DNA of 64,000 nt, from NCBI RefSeq assembly GCF_014495845.1, contig NZ_CP061080.1, forward strand, positions 795,001 to 859,000. The letters are read 5' to 3'. The first letter of the stretch is position 1; the number at the start of each line of letters is the position of its first letter. The position numbers were made by a program, and so were the translations under genes. The DNA is from Aquibium microcysteis. Lineage in GTDB: Bacteria; Pseudomonadota; Alphaproteobacteria; Rhizobiales; Rhizobiaceae. The notes under the pieces were generated by a model, which did no database searches, had not been told where the DNA came from, and saw nothing but the letters and a program-made list of their open reading frames with translations. Below, piece after piece: positions 34,997 to 46,600 of the stretch.

Positions 34997-36802
34997 TCAG
35001 TCGGCGGCGCGCCACCATGTCGGCAGCTGATAGCCGTAGAGCGGTACCTTGCCGGGATGGCCGATCCGTGTCCAGCGTCCCACCCACTGCTCGCCCTGGT
35101 GATAGAGCGGCACGACGTAGGCGCCGGAGAGCAGCACCCGGTCGAGCGCCCGCACCGCCTCGATGAAGTCGCCCCGCGCGCGCGCCTGCAGCATCGCCTC
35201 GATCAGCGCGTCGACGGCGGGGTCGGCCACGCCCGCGAAGTTCCAGGAGCCCTGCGCGTCCTTCGACGCCGAGCCCCAGCGGCCGACCTGTTCGACGCCC
35301 GGCGACAGCGAGGCCGAATAGCTCATCAGGATGACGTCGTAGTCGCGCGTCAGGAGCCGCTGCTGGTACTGCGCCGCGTCGACCGAGCGGATCGAGGTCT
35401 CGATGCCGAGGCTGGCGAGCGTGCGCTGCCACGCCAGCGCCAGTTCCTGGCCGCCATTGGCCTTGAGCATGATCTCGAAGGCGAAGGGCCGCCCGTCGGG
35501 GCCCATCATCCTTCGGTCCTTCATCGCATAGCCGGCCGCCTTCAGCGCCTCGAAGGCCTCGCGCAGGAAGGCGCGATCGCGGCCGGTGCCGTCGGAAACC
35601 GGCGGCGCCCAGCTGCCCGCCAGGATGGCGGGGTCGACGGCGCCGGAGAAGGGCGCGAGCAGGGTCTTCTCGGCGTCGCTCGCCGGCACGCCGTGCGAGC
35701 CGAGTTCGGAACCGTCCCAGTAGCTCTTCGTACGGGTGTAGACGCCCGAAAACAGGTTCTGGTTCGCCCATTCGAAGTCGAACAGCCCGGCCAGCGCGCG
35801 GCGTGCGGCGCGATCCTCAAACACCGGGCGCCGGGTGTTCATCACGAAGCCGTACATGCCCGACGGCAGTCCGCTGTCGAACGTGTCCTTCGCCACCGCG
35901 CCGCTCGCCACTGCCGGAAAGTCATAGTCGCTCGTCCAGCGGGTCGAACTCCCTTCCGGGAACACGTCGATCAGGCCCTTCTTGAAGGCCTCGAACATGG
36001 CGTTCTCGTCGCGGAAATAATTGAGGCGGATCGTGTCGAAATTGTCGAAGCCGCGCTTGGAAGGGATGTCCCTGCCCCAGTAGTCGGGGTCGCGCGAAAG
36101 CTCGAGCAGTTCGCCCGGCCGCACCGTCGTGATGGTGTAGGGACCCGAGCCGGTCATCGGCGTCAGCGTCGACTTGTCGAAGGTCGCCGCATCGATCGCG
36201 TGCCTGGGCAGCACCGGCATCAGGCCGAGGATCAGCGGCAGCTCGCGGTCGGGCGTCTCGAAGGTGAAGCGCACGCCGCGCTCGCCGACCTTCTCCATCG
36301 ACGCCAGCTTGTTGACCGTCGTCGCATAGCGCGGGAAGCCCTTGTCGCGCAGGAGCTCGAAGGTGAAGATCACGTCCTCGGGCGTCACCGGCTCGCCGTC
36401 CGAGAAGCGGGCGCGGGCGTCGAGCGTGAACTCGGCATAGGTCCGGGCCTCGTCGGTGTCGATCGTCTCGGCCAGCAGCGGATAGAGCGTGAAGGGTTCG
36501 TCGTAGGAGCGCATCATCAGCGTCTCGACGACATTGTTGCCGTAGAGGAGGTCGAGGATGCCGCGGGCGCCAGATCCCTGGATGATCAGCGGGTTCAGGC
36601 TGTCGAAGGTGCCCTGCACGGCGTAGTTCACCGTGCCGCCCTTCGGCGCATCGGGATTGGCATAGGGCAGGTGGTCGAAACCGGCCGGCAGCGCCGGCTC
36701 GCCATGCATGGCGATGGCGTGCCGCGGCTCCGCGCCGGCCGGCGCGGCGGCGAAGGGGAGGGCGCAGAGCGCCAGGGCGAGGAGGGGGATGAAGGGTCTC
36801 AT
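34997..36802 (-). CDS. Extracellular solute-binding protein family 5, YejA-like
   Basis: A 601-residue periplasmic binding protein of the peptide ABC transporter class. A Sec signal is clear (MRPFIPLLALALCALPFAA, cleavage near APAGA). The mature start HAIAMHGEPALPAGFDHLPY, running on into ANPDAPKGG, is characteristic of the YejA subgroup, which serves microcin C and oligopeptide uptake. Also visible are the SDGEPVTPEDVIFTFELL ligand-domain hinge and the C-terminal YVVPLYHQGEQWVG. The ATG at 36,802 is chosen because it begins the signal peptide; the frame extends 21 codons upstream without such character. The yejBEF permease and ATPase genes are not adjacent in this window, so it either uses a transporter encoded elsewhere or is an orphan. 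Confidence 0.88.
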   Translation of the reverse strand: MRPFIPLLALALCALPFAAAPAGAEPRHAIAMHGEPALPAGFDHLPYANPDAPKGGTVNYAVQGTFDSLNPLIIQGSGARGILDLLYGNNVVETLMMRSYDEPFTLYPLLAETIDTDEARTYAEFTLDARARFSDGEPVTPEDVIFTFELLRDKGFPRYATTVNKLASMEKVGERGVRFTFETPDRELPLILGLMPVLPRHAIDAATFDKSTLTPMTGSGPYTITTVRPGELLELSRDPDYWGRDIPSKRGFDNFDTIRLNYFRDENAMFEAFKKGLIDVFPEGSSTRWTSDYDFPAVASGAVAKDTFDSGLPSGMYGFVMNTRRPVFEDRAARRALAGLFDFEWANQNLFSGVYTRTKSYWDGSELGSHGVPASDAEKTLLAPFSGAVDPAILAGSWAPPVSDGTGRDRAFLREAFEALKAAGYAMKDRRMMGPDGRPFAFEIMLKANGGQELALAWQRTLASLGIETSIRSVDAAQYQQRLLTRDYDVILMSYSASLSPGVEQVGRWGSASKDAQGSWNFAGVADPAVDALIEAMLQARARGDFIEAVRALDRVLLSGAYVVPLYHQGEQWVGRWTRIGHPGKVPLYGYQLPTWWRAAD

Positions 36803-37051
36803 GGCGGCCGTCGTCGATGAGCGGATTGATTCGGGCCACCCTAACACGCCGGGCCCGGCCTGCACCCCTTGCAGGATAAAGCGGCGCGATTCCGGACGAC
36901 GATACTGGATTCGCCTTGCGCGCGGGTGTACAGGCGGCGGCAGAACGATTCACGGTCGGCCGGCCCCGCGGCCAAGTCATGCTGTCGCCTCATTTGGCCA
37001 ACATTGAGCGGCCAGGGTTCAGACACCGAAACTCGAGAGGAAGCGCAACCG

Positions 37052-37681
37052 ATGCTGTCGACGAACTTCTCCGCACCCCGCTTTGCAATCCATGCGGCCG
37101 GCGTGGCCGGCTTCCTCGTGGCGAGCGCCGCTCCGGTCCTGGCCCAGCAGCCCGGCCAGCCGCCGCGCGGCTGGTTCAAGGCCTGCTCCAAGCAGGAAGA
37201 CATCGACATCTGCAACGTGCAGAACATCGTGGTGGCGGATTCCGGCCAGCTGATCACCGGCGTCAGCCTGATCGAGGTCAAGGGCAAGGTGAACCGCAAG
37301 GTCTTCCAGGTGACCGTGCCCACCGGCCGCATGATGATGCCCGGCATCGGCATGCAGGTCGACACCTCCAAGCCGCAGAAGGTCGACTACGCCGTCTGCT
37401 TCCCGGATCGCTGCGTGGCCGAAGTGCCGATGACCGACGAACTGGTCGCTGCCTTCAAGAAGGGCACCGAGCTGACGCTGACCTCGGTCAACTTCCAGAA
37501 CCAGCCGAACCCGATCAAGGTCTCGCTCTCGGGCTTCACCGCCGCCTTCGACGGCGCGCCGCTGCAGCAGGCCGACATCGAGGACCGCCAGAAGAAGCTC
37601 CAGGAGTTCGTGTCGAAGAACAACGAGGACTTCGCCAAGAAGCTCAAGGAAGAGCAGGAAAAGGCCAAGGCCGCGAACTGA
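37052..37681 (+). CDS. Invasion-associated locus B (IalB) family protein
   Basis: A 209-residue exported protein of the IalB family, named after a Bartonella invasion factor but widespread in Hyphomicrobiales, where its role is poorly defined. A signal peptide lies at residues 1-32 (VAGFLVASAAPVLAQQ). The mature part carries the family pattern RGWFKACSKQEDIDICNVQN, with paired cysteines, and a second pair in DYAVCFPDRCVAEVPM. A Lys/Glu-rich coiled-coil-like tail (KKLQEFVSKNNEDFAKKLKE) ends the protein. The ATG at 37,052 has GAGAGGAAG upstream. It stands alone, divergent from the yejA-like gene, and is followed by repeats. Confidence 0.85.
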   Translation: MLSTNFSAPRFAIHAAGVAGFLVASAAPVLAQQPGQPPRGWFKACSKQEDIDICNVQNIVVADSGQLITGVSLIEVKGKVNRKVFQVTVPTGRMMMPGIGMQVDTSKPQKVDYAVCFPDRCVAEVPMTDELVAAFKKGTELTLTSVNFQNQPNPIKVSLSGFTAAFDGAPLQQADIEDRQKKLQEFVSKNNEDFAKKLKEEQEKAKAAN

Positions 37682-37840
37682 CGCGGATTTCTGAACCCGG
37701 CGGCGCGGATCTCCGTTCCGCCGGTGTCGGCAGCGCGGCCGGCTGGACTCGTCGTCAAGTCTCTGGAGACTCCCTTTCGGCGCCTCGGGATCGGCCACAC
37801 GGGCGCCGAAGCCACGGTATTGCGGCCGTCACCCGCTCCG

Positions 37841-37994
37841 CGTCATTCCGGACCGGGTGCCGAGCGCAGCAGAGGTGTCCGGATCCGGAATCCATTCCGG
37901 GACGTCTGCGGCGCGCGCTTGATATCCCCGGCGTCACGGAATGGATTCCGGACAGACGCCCCGCGCTTCGCGCGGTACCTCTTCCGGAATGACG
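37841..37994. repeat. GTCATTCCGG-type palindromic element
   Basis: The left arm begins CGTCATTCCGGACCGGG and ends ATCCATTCCGGGACG. The right arm, from about 37,933, begins GTCACGGAATGGATTCCGG and ends CTTCCGGAATGACG. The arm ends match the single arms near 29,944-30,004 and 33,620-33,683. Confidence 0.75.
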
Positions 37995-38051
37995 CGGGGA
38001 TGGCGGGCGGCGCCGGGACTGCCGCCACTGTCGCGTGGCGCCCCCCTCCTT

Positions 38052-38823
38052 CGTCATCCCGGAACGGCGTCCGAGCGGAGCGAAGGACGACGTATCCGGG
38101 ATCCATGCCTCGCCGTCGCCCACGAACGAGATGGTGCAGGAGAGTTCGCCGCACGCCGTCGCCTTTCTCCGCCGCCCAGCCTCCCGACGACTTCCGAGGC
38201 ATGGATCCCGGGTCTGCGCCTCCGCTTCGCTCCGGCTTCGCCCAGGATGACGAAGGCGAAGAGGACGCCGGTGTGACGATGCGGAAGCCGGGAAGGCGAT
38301 GGGTCTGACGCCGCTTCTTCCGCGCCGCCCCCCACCTTCGTCATCCCGGAACGGCGTCCGAGCGGAGCGAAGGACGACGTATCCGGGATCCATGCCTCGC
38401 CGTCGCCCACGAACGAGATGGTGCAGGAGAGTTCCCCCGACGCCGTCGCCTTTCTCCGCCGCCGAGCCTCCCGACGACTTCCGAGGCATGGATCCCGGGT
38501 CTGCGCCTCCGCTTCGCTCCGGCTTCGCCCGGGATGACGAAGGCGAAGGGGGCGCCGGTGTGACGATGCGGAAGCCGGAAAGGCGAACGGTCTGACGCCG
38601 CTTCTTCCACGCGCCGCCGCCCACCTTCGTCATCCCGGAACGCGGCGTCGAGCGGAGCGAGAGGCCGCGTATCCGGGATCCATGCCTCGCCGTCGCACGC
38701 GAACGAGATGGTGCAGGAGAGTTCCCCCGACGCCATCGCCTTTCTCCGCCGTCCAGCCTCCCGACGACTGCCGAGCCATGGATCCTGCGCCTCCGCTTCG
38801 CTCCGGCTTCGCCCGGGATGACG
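38052..38823 (+). repeat. Three tandem ~288 bp repeat units, each a long palindrome
   Basis: Units start at 38,052, 38,339 and 38,628 (spacing 287 and 289). Each begins CGTCATCCCGGAACG and holds GGGATCCATGCCTCGCCGTCG, a conserved CGAACGAGATGGTGCAGGAG centre and CGAGGCATGGATCCCGGG (degenerate in the third unit). Each ends CCCGGGATGACG or a one-base variant. About 86-88 bases of also-conserved spacer with GACGCCGCTTCTTCC separate the units. The arms of each unit are mutually complementary. Confidence 0.88.
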
Positions 38824-38851
38824 AAGGCGAAGGGGGCGCCCCCTTCAGGCC

Positions 38852-40570
38852 TCACGCCGCCTGCATCTGTCGTGCCGCGAACGCGTGGATCTCGATCGGC
38901 GCCTTCTTGCCCTTGACCGAGATCGGCGGCAGCGCGCGCGCGGCGTCGCGCAGCTTGGCCGGCAGCGCGTCGTAGACCACCCGCGACACCAGCGTCTGGT
39001 CTGGATCGGCCGCCGAGCACAGCCGCGCCGCCAGGTTCACGTGGTCGCCGAGCACGGTGAAGTCCTTGCGGTGGGTCGAGCCCATCGCGCCCACCACCAC
39101 CTCGCCGGTGTTGACGCCGATGCCGATCTTCAGGTCGGCCGAGGTCTGGCTCGCCATCTCGTTCATGGCGTTCATCATGCCGATGGCGCATTCCACCGCA
39201 TGCTTCGACATGTTGGCGCCGGCGAACACCGCCATGATCTGGTCGCCGACATATTTGTCGATGTCGCCATGATTGGCGGTGACGATGTCGGCGAGCTTCT
39301 GGAAATAGCTGTTCAGCACCGTGACAACCTCCTCCGGCTCGCGGTTCTCCGAGAACGCGGTGTAGCCGCGGATGTCGGCGAAGAGCACGGCCATCTGCCG
39401 CCGCTCGCCGCCGAGATGCACCGTGCGCGCGTCGCTGTCCTGGATCGCCCGCATGGTGCCGGCCGAGACGAATTTCTGCAGCTCGAAGCGCTCGTTCAGC
39501 TGCACGATCATGTCGTTGAAGCGGGTCGCCAGATCGCCGATCTCGTCGCGCGAGGCCACCCCGCGCACCCGGTGCGCGAGGTTGCCCTTGGCGATCTCCG
39601 ACGCCGCTTCGCCAATCCGCAGGATCGGCCGCGAAATGCCGAGCGCAAACAAAAGCGCGCCCGCCAGGGCGGCGACGAGCCCGATCGCCAGCCATTGTGC
39701 CAGGCTGCGGATCATGTCGTTGACGGGCGCATAGGCGTCCGCCTCGGCCTTTTCCGCCACCACCGCGAAGGGCAGGGCGCGCGTCAGCGCGATGGCGCCG
39801 AGCGAGATCGAGCCGTCGTCCAGCGTGAAGGGCTCCACCGCCACCGTCGCCGTGCCCGCAGCCAGCATGTCGCGCGCCTTGGCGAGCACGGCCGGCTGGT
39901 TCCACGGCTGGCCGTCGCTGGCGAAGACCACGCGCCCGCCGCCGTCCACCACATGGATCGACCCGGTCTTCGCGAAGGGGTTGCCCTCGACCGCGCCGCG
40001 CAGGCGGGCGAGGTTGACGCGCGCGTGCAGCGTCGCCGCCCGTTCGCGGATGCCGCCGGGGATCGGCAGGCTTACCGTCGCCAGCCAGTCGCCGGTCTCC
40101 TCGATCTGCACGACCTGCGCCGCCGACCGTCCGTCGGCGGGCATATCGAACTGGCCGGCATCCACCCGCAGCACGTCGAGCGGATTGTCGAAATGCGCCT
40201 TCAGCCTGTCGAAATAGGCTTCCTGCACCACGGTGATCGGCCGCGGCACGCCGTCGACGTCGACCTGCAGCACCACCACGTCGGGCAGGTCGGCGATGCC
40301 CTGGCGCAGCACCACGATCTTCTCCTCGAAGCCGAGCTGCTCGCCCGAGATCGCGTTGCGGATCAGGTCGAGCGGCGTGTAGAGCGAGTATTCGAGGAAG
40401 TCGTTGAATTCGCCGGTGACCTTGTCCACCGTCACGGCGAGCTGCTCGTTGGCCGCGCTCTTCAGTTCGTCGCGCGCCACGCGGATCACCGACTGGCCGG
40501 CCACGATCAGCGGCAGCGCCGCGATCACGGCGGTGAAGATCAGCATCTTCGCACGGAGGTTGAGGCGCAT
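38852..40570 (-). CDS. Membrane-bound adenylate/guanylate cyclase with sensor, HAMP and class III cyclase domains
   Basis: A 572-residue receptor cyclase predicted to make cAMP or cGMP. Helix 1 is at residues 9-27 and helix 2 at 291-312, enclosing a ~260-residue extracytoplasmic sensor that looks like a double-Cache domain (FLEYSLYTPLDLIRNAI, VVVLQVDVDGVPRPI, WLATVSLPIPGG). HAMP is about 312-364 (SRPILRIGEAASEIAKGN). The cyclase domain starts near 388, with metal-binding Asp399 in VLFADIRGYTAFSE and Asp443 in DKYVGDQIMAVF, and the later KDFTVLGDHVNLAARL. It lies 124 bp downstream of the PKD cluster on the same strand and may be its signalling output; that link is inference. Tandem repeats abut its 3' end. 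Confidence 0.9.
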   Translation of the reverse strand: MRLNLRAKMLIFTAVIAALPLIVAGQSVIRVARDELKSAANEQLAVTVDKVTGEFNDFLEYSLYTPLDLIRNAISGEQLGFEEKIVVLRQGIADLPDVVVLQVDVDGVPRPITVVQEAYFDRLKAHFDNPLDVLRVDAGQFDMPADGRSAAQVVQIEETGDWLATVSLPIPGGIRERAATLHARVNLARLRGAVEGNPFAKTGSIHVVDGGGRVVFASDGQPWNQPAVLAKARDMLAAGTATVAVEPFTLDDGSISLGAIALTRALPFAVVAEKAEADAYAPVNDMIRSLAQWLAIGLVAALAGALLFALGISRPILRIGEAASEIAKGNLAHRVRGVASRDEIGDLATRFNDMIVQLNERFELQKFVSAGTMRAIQDSDARTVHLGGERRQMAVLFADIRGYTAFSENREPEEVVTVLNSYFQKLADIVTANHGDIDKYVGDQIMAVFAGANMSKHAVECAIGMMNAMNEMASQTSADLKIGIGVNTGEVVVGAMGSTHRKDFTVLGDHVNLAARLCSAADPDQTLVSRVVYDALPAKLRDAARALPPISVKGKKAPIEIHAFAARQMQAA

Positions 40571-40694
40571 GCTGCAAATCCCGGCGGTGACGGAGGAATG
40601 CCGTGTCTGCGGGCGTGGCGACGGTACGACCGCGGCACGACGCGAAAGCGCGTCGGCACGATCCTCCCCGGGTCCCCACCCATCAGGCGAGGGA

Positions 40695-43600
40695 TCAGTT
40701 TAGACCCGAATCACCGGTTTCGGGAAGCAGCAGAGTCTGCGATCGCGACCGCGCGCGGATGGTGATCCTGTCGGTCGACACGCTGCAGTCCAGCCCGTGC
40801 GGGTCCGACGTCGTCAGTTCGACGGCGATGTCGCCCGGCTGCGTGATCTCCACGCGCGTCTTCTCGCCGTCGGCCTCGAAGCCGTTCGACAGCGTCCAGT
40901 AGTGGTCGAGCGCGTCGCCGTCGGCATCGCGCGAGCCGCTGGCGTCGAGCACATGGCTGTCGAGCGCGCCGCCGACGAAAAGGTCGACGTCCGGCCCGGC
41001 ATCGGCCACCGGCGGCGCGTTGACGAAGACCTCCAGCGTCTCGACAGTCGACGCGCAGGCAGAGCCCGACATGTCGGTGGCCTTCAGGCGCACCGCATAG
41101 GTGCCCGGCCTGTCGAAGGTGTGAGTGACCTGCGGTCCCGTCGCCAGGTGCCCGTCGCCGAAGTCCCAGTCGTAGCTGGCGATCGCGCCGTCCGCGTCGA
41201 AGGAGCGCGACGCGTCGAAGCGGACCGTCTGACCGGGGCAGGTCTTGCGCTCCGCCTCGATGATGGCGGCCGGCGGCCGGTTCACCTTCACCAGCCGCGC
41301 CACTGGCGTCAGCAGCACCTCGCCGGCGCGGTCGATCGGGCCCTTCACCGAAACCGAATAGGTGCCCGGCTGCGCGAAGACGTGCACGGCGGCCGGCCCG
41401 GTCGCATTGCTGCCGTCGCCGAAGCTCCACACCAGCGCGCCGGGGTCGGCAAGGCCTGGCAGGTTGGAGAGGCCAAAGGCGATGCGCTCGCCGGCACAGG
41501 CGGCATCGGCCGTCTCGATCGCGGTGCGCGGCGCGTCGGCCACGGTCACGTCGAACGTCGTCGCGTTCTCGGCATTGATCAGCCCGGTACCGTCGCTCAC
41601 CGTCAGCGTCACCGGGAAGGTGCCCGGCGAGCGCCAGATGTGCCGCACCTCGACGCCCGTCGCCGTGCCGCCGTCGCCGAAGTCCCAGCGGTAGGCGGCG
41701 ATGCCGCCGTCCGGGTCGACCGAGCCGGCAGCCGAAAGCTCGAGTGGCTGGTCCACCTCCACGGCCGCGTTTCCCGCCACCCTGGCCACCGGGGCGGCAT
41801 TGATCGTGATGACGTGGATCGTATCGGCGCTGGAACAGCCCTGGCTGTCCTGTCCCGACAGCGCCTTCAGCTGCACGCGGTAGGTGCCCGGCCGGTCGAA
41901 GGCATGCTTCACCACCGCCCCGGTGCCGGTCGTGCCGTCGCCGAAGTCCCAGGCGTGGCCGGTGACGCTGCCGCCGTCGAGATAGGAGGCGGTGCCGTCG
42001 AACACGACCTCCTCGCCCACGGCCGCCGCGCGGACCGCACCGATCACCGCGCGCGGCGCCGGCAGCACGGTCACCAGCAGGTCGTCGCTCGACACCGGCG
42101 AGCAGAGGCCGAGATTGTCGCCCTCGATCTGCAGCGTCACCCGGTAGTTGCCGGCGTCGGTGTAGGCGTGTTCGGGCTGGTCGCCGCCGCCGCTGGAGCC
42201 GTCGCCGAAATCCCACGAGAAGCGGTTGACGACGCCGTCGATGTCGGTCGAGCGGCGGCCGTCGAAGCGCACGGTGGTGTTGGCGCAGATCTGCCGGTCC
42301 TCGCCCGCATTGGCCACCGGCGCGGGCAGCACGGTCACCAGCGTCTCGGCCGAATGGGTGCCGTTGGCGAGCCCTGATTCGTCCGTGACCGTCAGGCGCA
42401 CGCCGAAGGTCCCGGGCGTCTCGAAGGTCTTGGTCGGGTTGATGATGTCGGAGGCCGCCCCGTCGCCGAAATCCCAGGCATAGCGCAGCAGCCCCTGGTC
42501 GGGGTCGCTCGACGAGGAGCCGTCGAACACGACGACGTCGCCCACGCAGGCCTGGCGGTTGTCGCCGGCGATGGCCAGCGGCGCGCGGTTGATGCGCACC
42601 GTCATCGCATCGCGGTTCTGCGAGTTGGACAAGCCCTTCCCGTCGTCCACGGTCAGCAGCACCGGATAGACGCCGCCGGTCTGGTAGGTGTGCTCCACCA
42701 CCGGTCCGATCGCCGTGTTGCCGTCGCCGAGATCCCACAGATAGGCCAGCCCGTCATTGTCGGCGTCGGCCGAGGCGGTGGCGTCGAAGACGATGCGCAG
42801 CGCCTCCGAGAACACGTCGCGGCCGGCTTCCGCCACCGGCTGGTGGTTGACGAACACCGTCATCTCGTCCTGGGCGGTGCGGTTGGCGGCGCTGGAATCG
42901 TCGGTCACCGTCAGCGTCACCGTGTAGACGCCAGGCGCGTCGAAGCGGTGCTCCACGTTGGCGCCGTCCAGCACCGTACCGGTCTCGTTGACGTCCCACC
43001 GCCAGGCCGTGACGGTGCCGTCCCGGTCGCTCGACCGGTCGCCCGACAGCCGGAACGGCTCGCCCGGCGCCACCACGAGATTGGGACCGGCCTGCGCCAC
43101 CGGCGCCTCGTTCACGGTGACGCGGATCTGCGAGAAATCGCTGGCGTTCGGGTGGCCGCTGTCGTCGTCCACCGTGAGTTCGACCGTGTAGGTGCCGGGT
43201 CGCGCGAAAGCGTGTTCCACCACCTCGCCCTCGGCCGTTGTGCCGTCGCGGAAGTTCCAGGCGTGGCGGGTAATCCTCCCGTCCGGGTCTTCCGAGCGGC
43301 GGCCGTCGAAGGAAAGCGTCTCGCCGGGGGCGGCGACCATGTCGAAGCCGGCATCGGCGACCGGCAGCGCGTTGACCCGGACCGCCATGGTATCGGTCGC
43401 GCCGTTGCGGATCGTGCCGGAATCATCCGCGACCGACAGTGTCACGGTGTAGGTCCCGGGGCTGCGATAGGTATGGGCGATCGTCCGGCCGTCGCCGCTC
43501 TCTCCGTCGCCGAAATCCCAGCGATAGGTCGCGATCGTGCCGTCGCCGTCGGTGGAGCCGCCCGCGTCGAAATCGACCACCGAGGCCGTGACGTGCTGGT

Positions 43601-46600
43601 CGGGTCCGGCGTCGGCCACCGGCGGCTGGTTCACCAGGATGCGCCGCTCCGCGCTCGCCCGGTCGTTGGCGAGGCCCGAATCGTCGGTGACGGTCAGCCG
43701 CGCGACATAGAGCCCCGGGCGCGCATAGCGGTGCACGACGTCGCGACCGCCTGCGGTGGTGCCGTCGCCGAAGTCCCAGTCATAGGCGAGGATGTTGCCG
43801 TCCGGATCCTCCGACGCGGCGCCGGAAAACGCGATCGGCTCGTCGATCGCGGCCGGCCGGTCCGGCTCCACCCGCGCCACGGGCGCAAGGTTCGGCCGGT
43901 CGGCCACGGTGACGGTGAGCGTGTCCGACGCGCTCGCATTGTCCTGGCCGGAACCGTCGGTGACGGTCAGCGTCACCGTATAGGTCCCCGGCCGGTCGTA
44001 GACGATCGAGCGTTTCTGTCCCTCCGCCCGCCTGCCATTGCCGAAGTCCCAGAGGTAGCCGACGAGATTCGAATCGGTGTCGGTCGACCCGCCGCCGTCG
44101 ACATCGATGCGCTGGCCGACGATCGCCGCCACGTCGGGCCCGGCCTCTGCCACCGGCTGCGCGTTGCGCCGCTCCTCCACGAAGGCGACGAACTTCTTTT
44201 CGGTGACGCCGCTGTCGAGGCCCGAATCGTCCACCAGCGTCAGCTTGCCGAAATAGGTGCCCGGCGCGGCATAGGCATGCGCGATCGCCGCTTCCGTCGA
44301 CACCGTGCCGTCACCGAAGCTCCATTCGTTCCGTGTGACGCGACCGTCCGGATCGGCGGCCCCGCGCGCATCGAACAGATGCGGCACGCCGGTCTGCAGC
44401 GTGAGTTCGGGCGCCACCGCCCCGTCCGGCGGTTCGTTGTAGGGATGCGTGACGGTGACGGTGAAGCGCGCCTCGGCCTCCGAGCCGCGCCGCCCGGAAT
44501 CGTCGCGCACCAGCACGTGCACCTCATAGGCGCCCGGCCGCGCATAGGCGTGCCTGGCCTCGAAGCCGGAGGCCTTCGCCCCGTCGCCGAAGTCCCACTC
44601 CACGGCCACCACATTGCCGTCCGGGTCGGTCGTGCCGGTCGCGTCGAAGGGGATGATCTCGTTGACGAAGGCGGCGCGGTCGCCGCCGACGCGCACCTGC
44701 GGCGACAGGTTCTGCCGATTGTCGACGATGACGTCGAAACCCGTGCTGGCCACGGCGTTCTCGCGGCCGGAATCGTCTTCCACCGTCAGCGTCGCGCGAT
44801 AGGTGCCGGCGACGTGGTAGACATGGTCGACGGCGAGCCCTTCCGCCGTCGCGCCGTCACCGAAATCCCAGCGATAGGCGAGGATCGAGCCGTCCGGATC
44901 GCGGGAGCCCGAGCCGTCGAAGCGCACCACCGCGCCCGCGACCGCCTCGCGGTCGCCGCCCGCGTCGGGGATGGGCGCATCATTGCCCGAATCGACCACG
45001 GTGAAGCTGCGCTCGATCGTCGTCGTGCCGTTCGCCAGCCGCGAATCATCGGTGACGGTCAACGTCACACCATAGGTCCCCGGCGCCGAAAAGCTGCGCC
45101 GTATCACCGGCTTGTCGGAGGTCGTGCCGTCGCTGAAGCGCCATTCGGTGGCGATGATCCGCCCGTCCGGGTCGGTCGCCGCCGAGGCGTCGAACAGCCC
45201 GGGCGCGCCGGCAACCAGCCGGTCCGGCGTCCTGGCCGCCGTGGCGTCGGGCGCGGCGTTGACGAAGACGCCCGCCGCCGCGCGGGCGACGCTGTTGGCC
45301 GCGCCACGGCCGTCGTCGACCGTCAGCGACACGGCATAGGTGCCGGGCCGCGCATAGCGATGCGCGACCGCCGCGCCTGCAGCCGTCGTCCCGTCGCCGA
45401 AATCCCAGGTGAATGCGTGCGTGTCGCCGTCCGCCCCTTGCGGGCTGCCGGCGTCGAAGGCGATCTCTTCGCCGAACGCGATGCGCCTGTCGCCGCCGGC
45501 ATTGGCGACCGGCGGCGCATTGACGGAGATCATCCGCGTCGCGACCGCCTCGTTGCACGGGTTGCCGGAGGAGTCCGTCACCGTCAGCGTCACCGTGAAG
45601 CTGCCGAAGCGGTCGTAGCGGTGCACCGGCCGGCCGAATCCGGGCTCGCCCGCCTCCTGCACCAGCACCGTGCCGTCGCCGAAATCCCAGCGGTAGCGCG
45701 CGATCTCGGTGCCTTCGGGCAGGGCCGGGCTCGACGAGCCGCGGCCGTCGAAGGCCACCTCCGCCCCCTGCGCCACCAGCCCCGGCGCCTCGAACACGGC
45801 AAACGGCGGCGGCTTGACGAAGAACGAGAACGCCCGGGCCGCACCGCTCGCCACCTGGCCCGACGCGTCGAAGCCTTCCAGCCGTCCGTCCTGAACGCCA
45901 TACTCGGGGAAATTCTGCGTCACCGTCTCGCCCGTCACCCAGCCAGCGTCGGCACCGAGCTTCCAGCGATAGGTCAGCGCCCCGCCGTCGGGGTCGGCCG
46001 AGCCTGCGGCCGAGAAGCGGATCTCGCGGCAGGCGAGCGGCTCGACCGACAGCGAAAGCACGGGCCGCCGGTTCGGCGGCACGGCACGGATCGGCAGTTC
46101 GACGGCGAGCGGCCGCTCGGTGCCGGCCGCATCCAGCGCGGTGACGAACAGCGTCATGTCGTTCGGCGTCTCGGAGCCGTTGGTGGCGGTCACCGAGCCC
46201 GGTCCGCCGGGCTCGTCGGCGTCGAGTTCGACGTCGGAGCCGCGCCATTCGTTCTTGCCGGAGGCGGCCAGCACCCGGCTGCGGAACGGCCCGCCATAGG
46301 TGATGCGCCCGCCGGCCGCGTCGAAATTCTCGACCCGCACCGCCGTGGCATCGGCCGGAACCACAAACCGCATCTCGCCGAGGTCGCGGCCGGCCGGCAC
46401 CTGGATGGTCGGGATCAGTGTCGACAGCCGCGCGCCGGCGATGGCCTCGTTCCGCGCGTCCGACGAACTCGCCGCCACGTCGAAGACGTTGCCGTCATTG
46501 CCCGACAGGCCCTCGACGACGAGCATGAACTCGCGCCCGCCGGCGATCTCGATCCCGGACGAGGCCTCGGCCGAAAACAGCGTCGTCCAGCGTCCGTCGG

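Larger units (their letters stand above)
37682..38851. other. Gene-free, repeat-filled stretch between ialB-like and cyclase genes
   Basis: About 1.17 kb where long open frames on both strands come only from palindromic repeats. It contains one GTCATTCCGG-type palindrome (37,841-37,994) and three tandem GTCATCCCGG-type units (38,052-38,823). It ends 28 bases before the stop codon of the minus-strand cyclase gene. Two convergent genes end here, so the repeats may act as transcription stoppers. Confidence 0.7.

Noticed and set aside
38052..38823. Possible CRISPR-like array because of regular repeats
   Set aside because: The units are about 288 bases long, their spacers are conserved rather than unique, and no cas gene is present.
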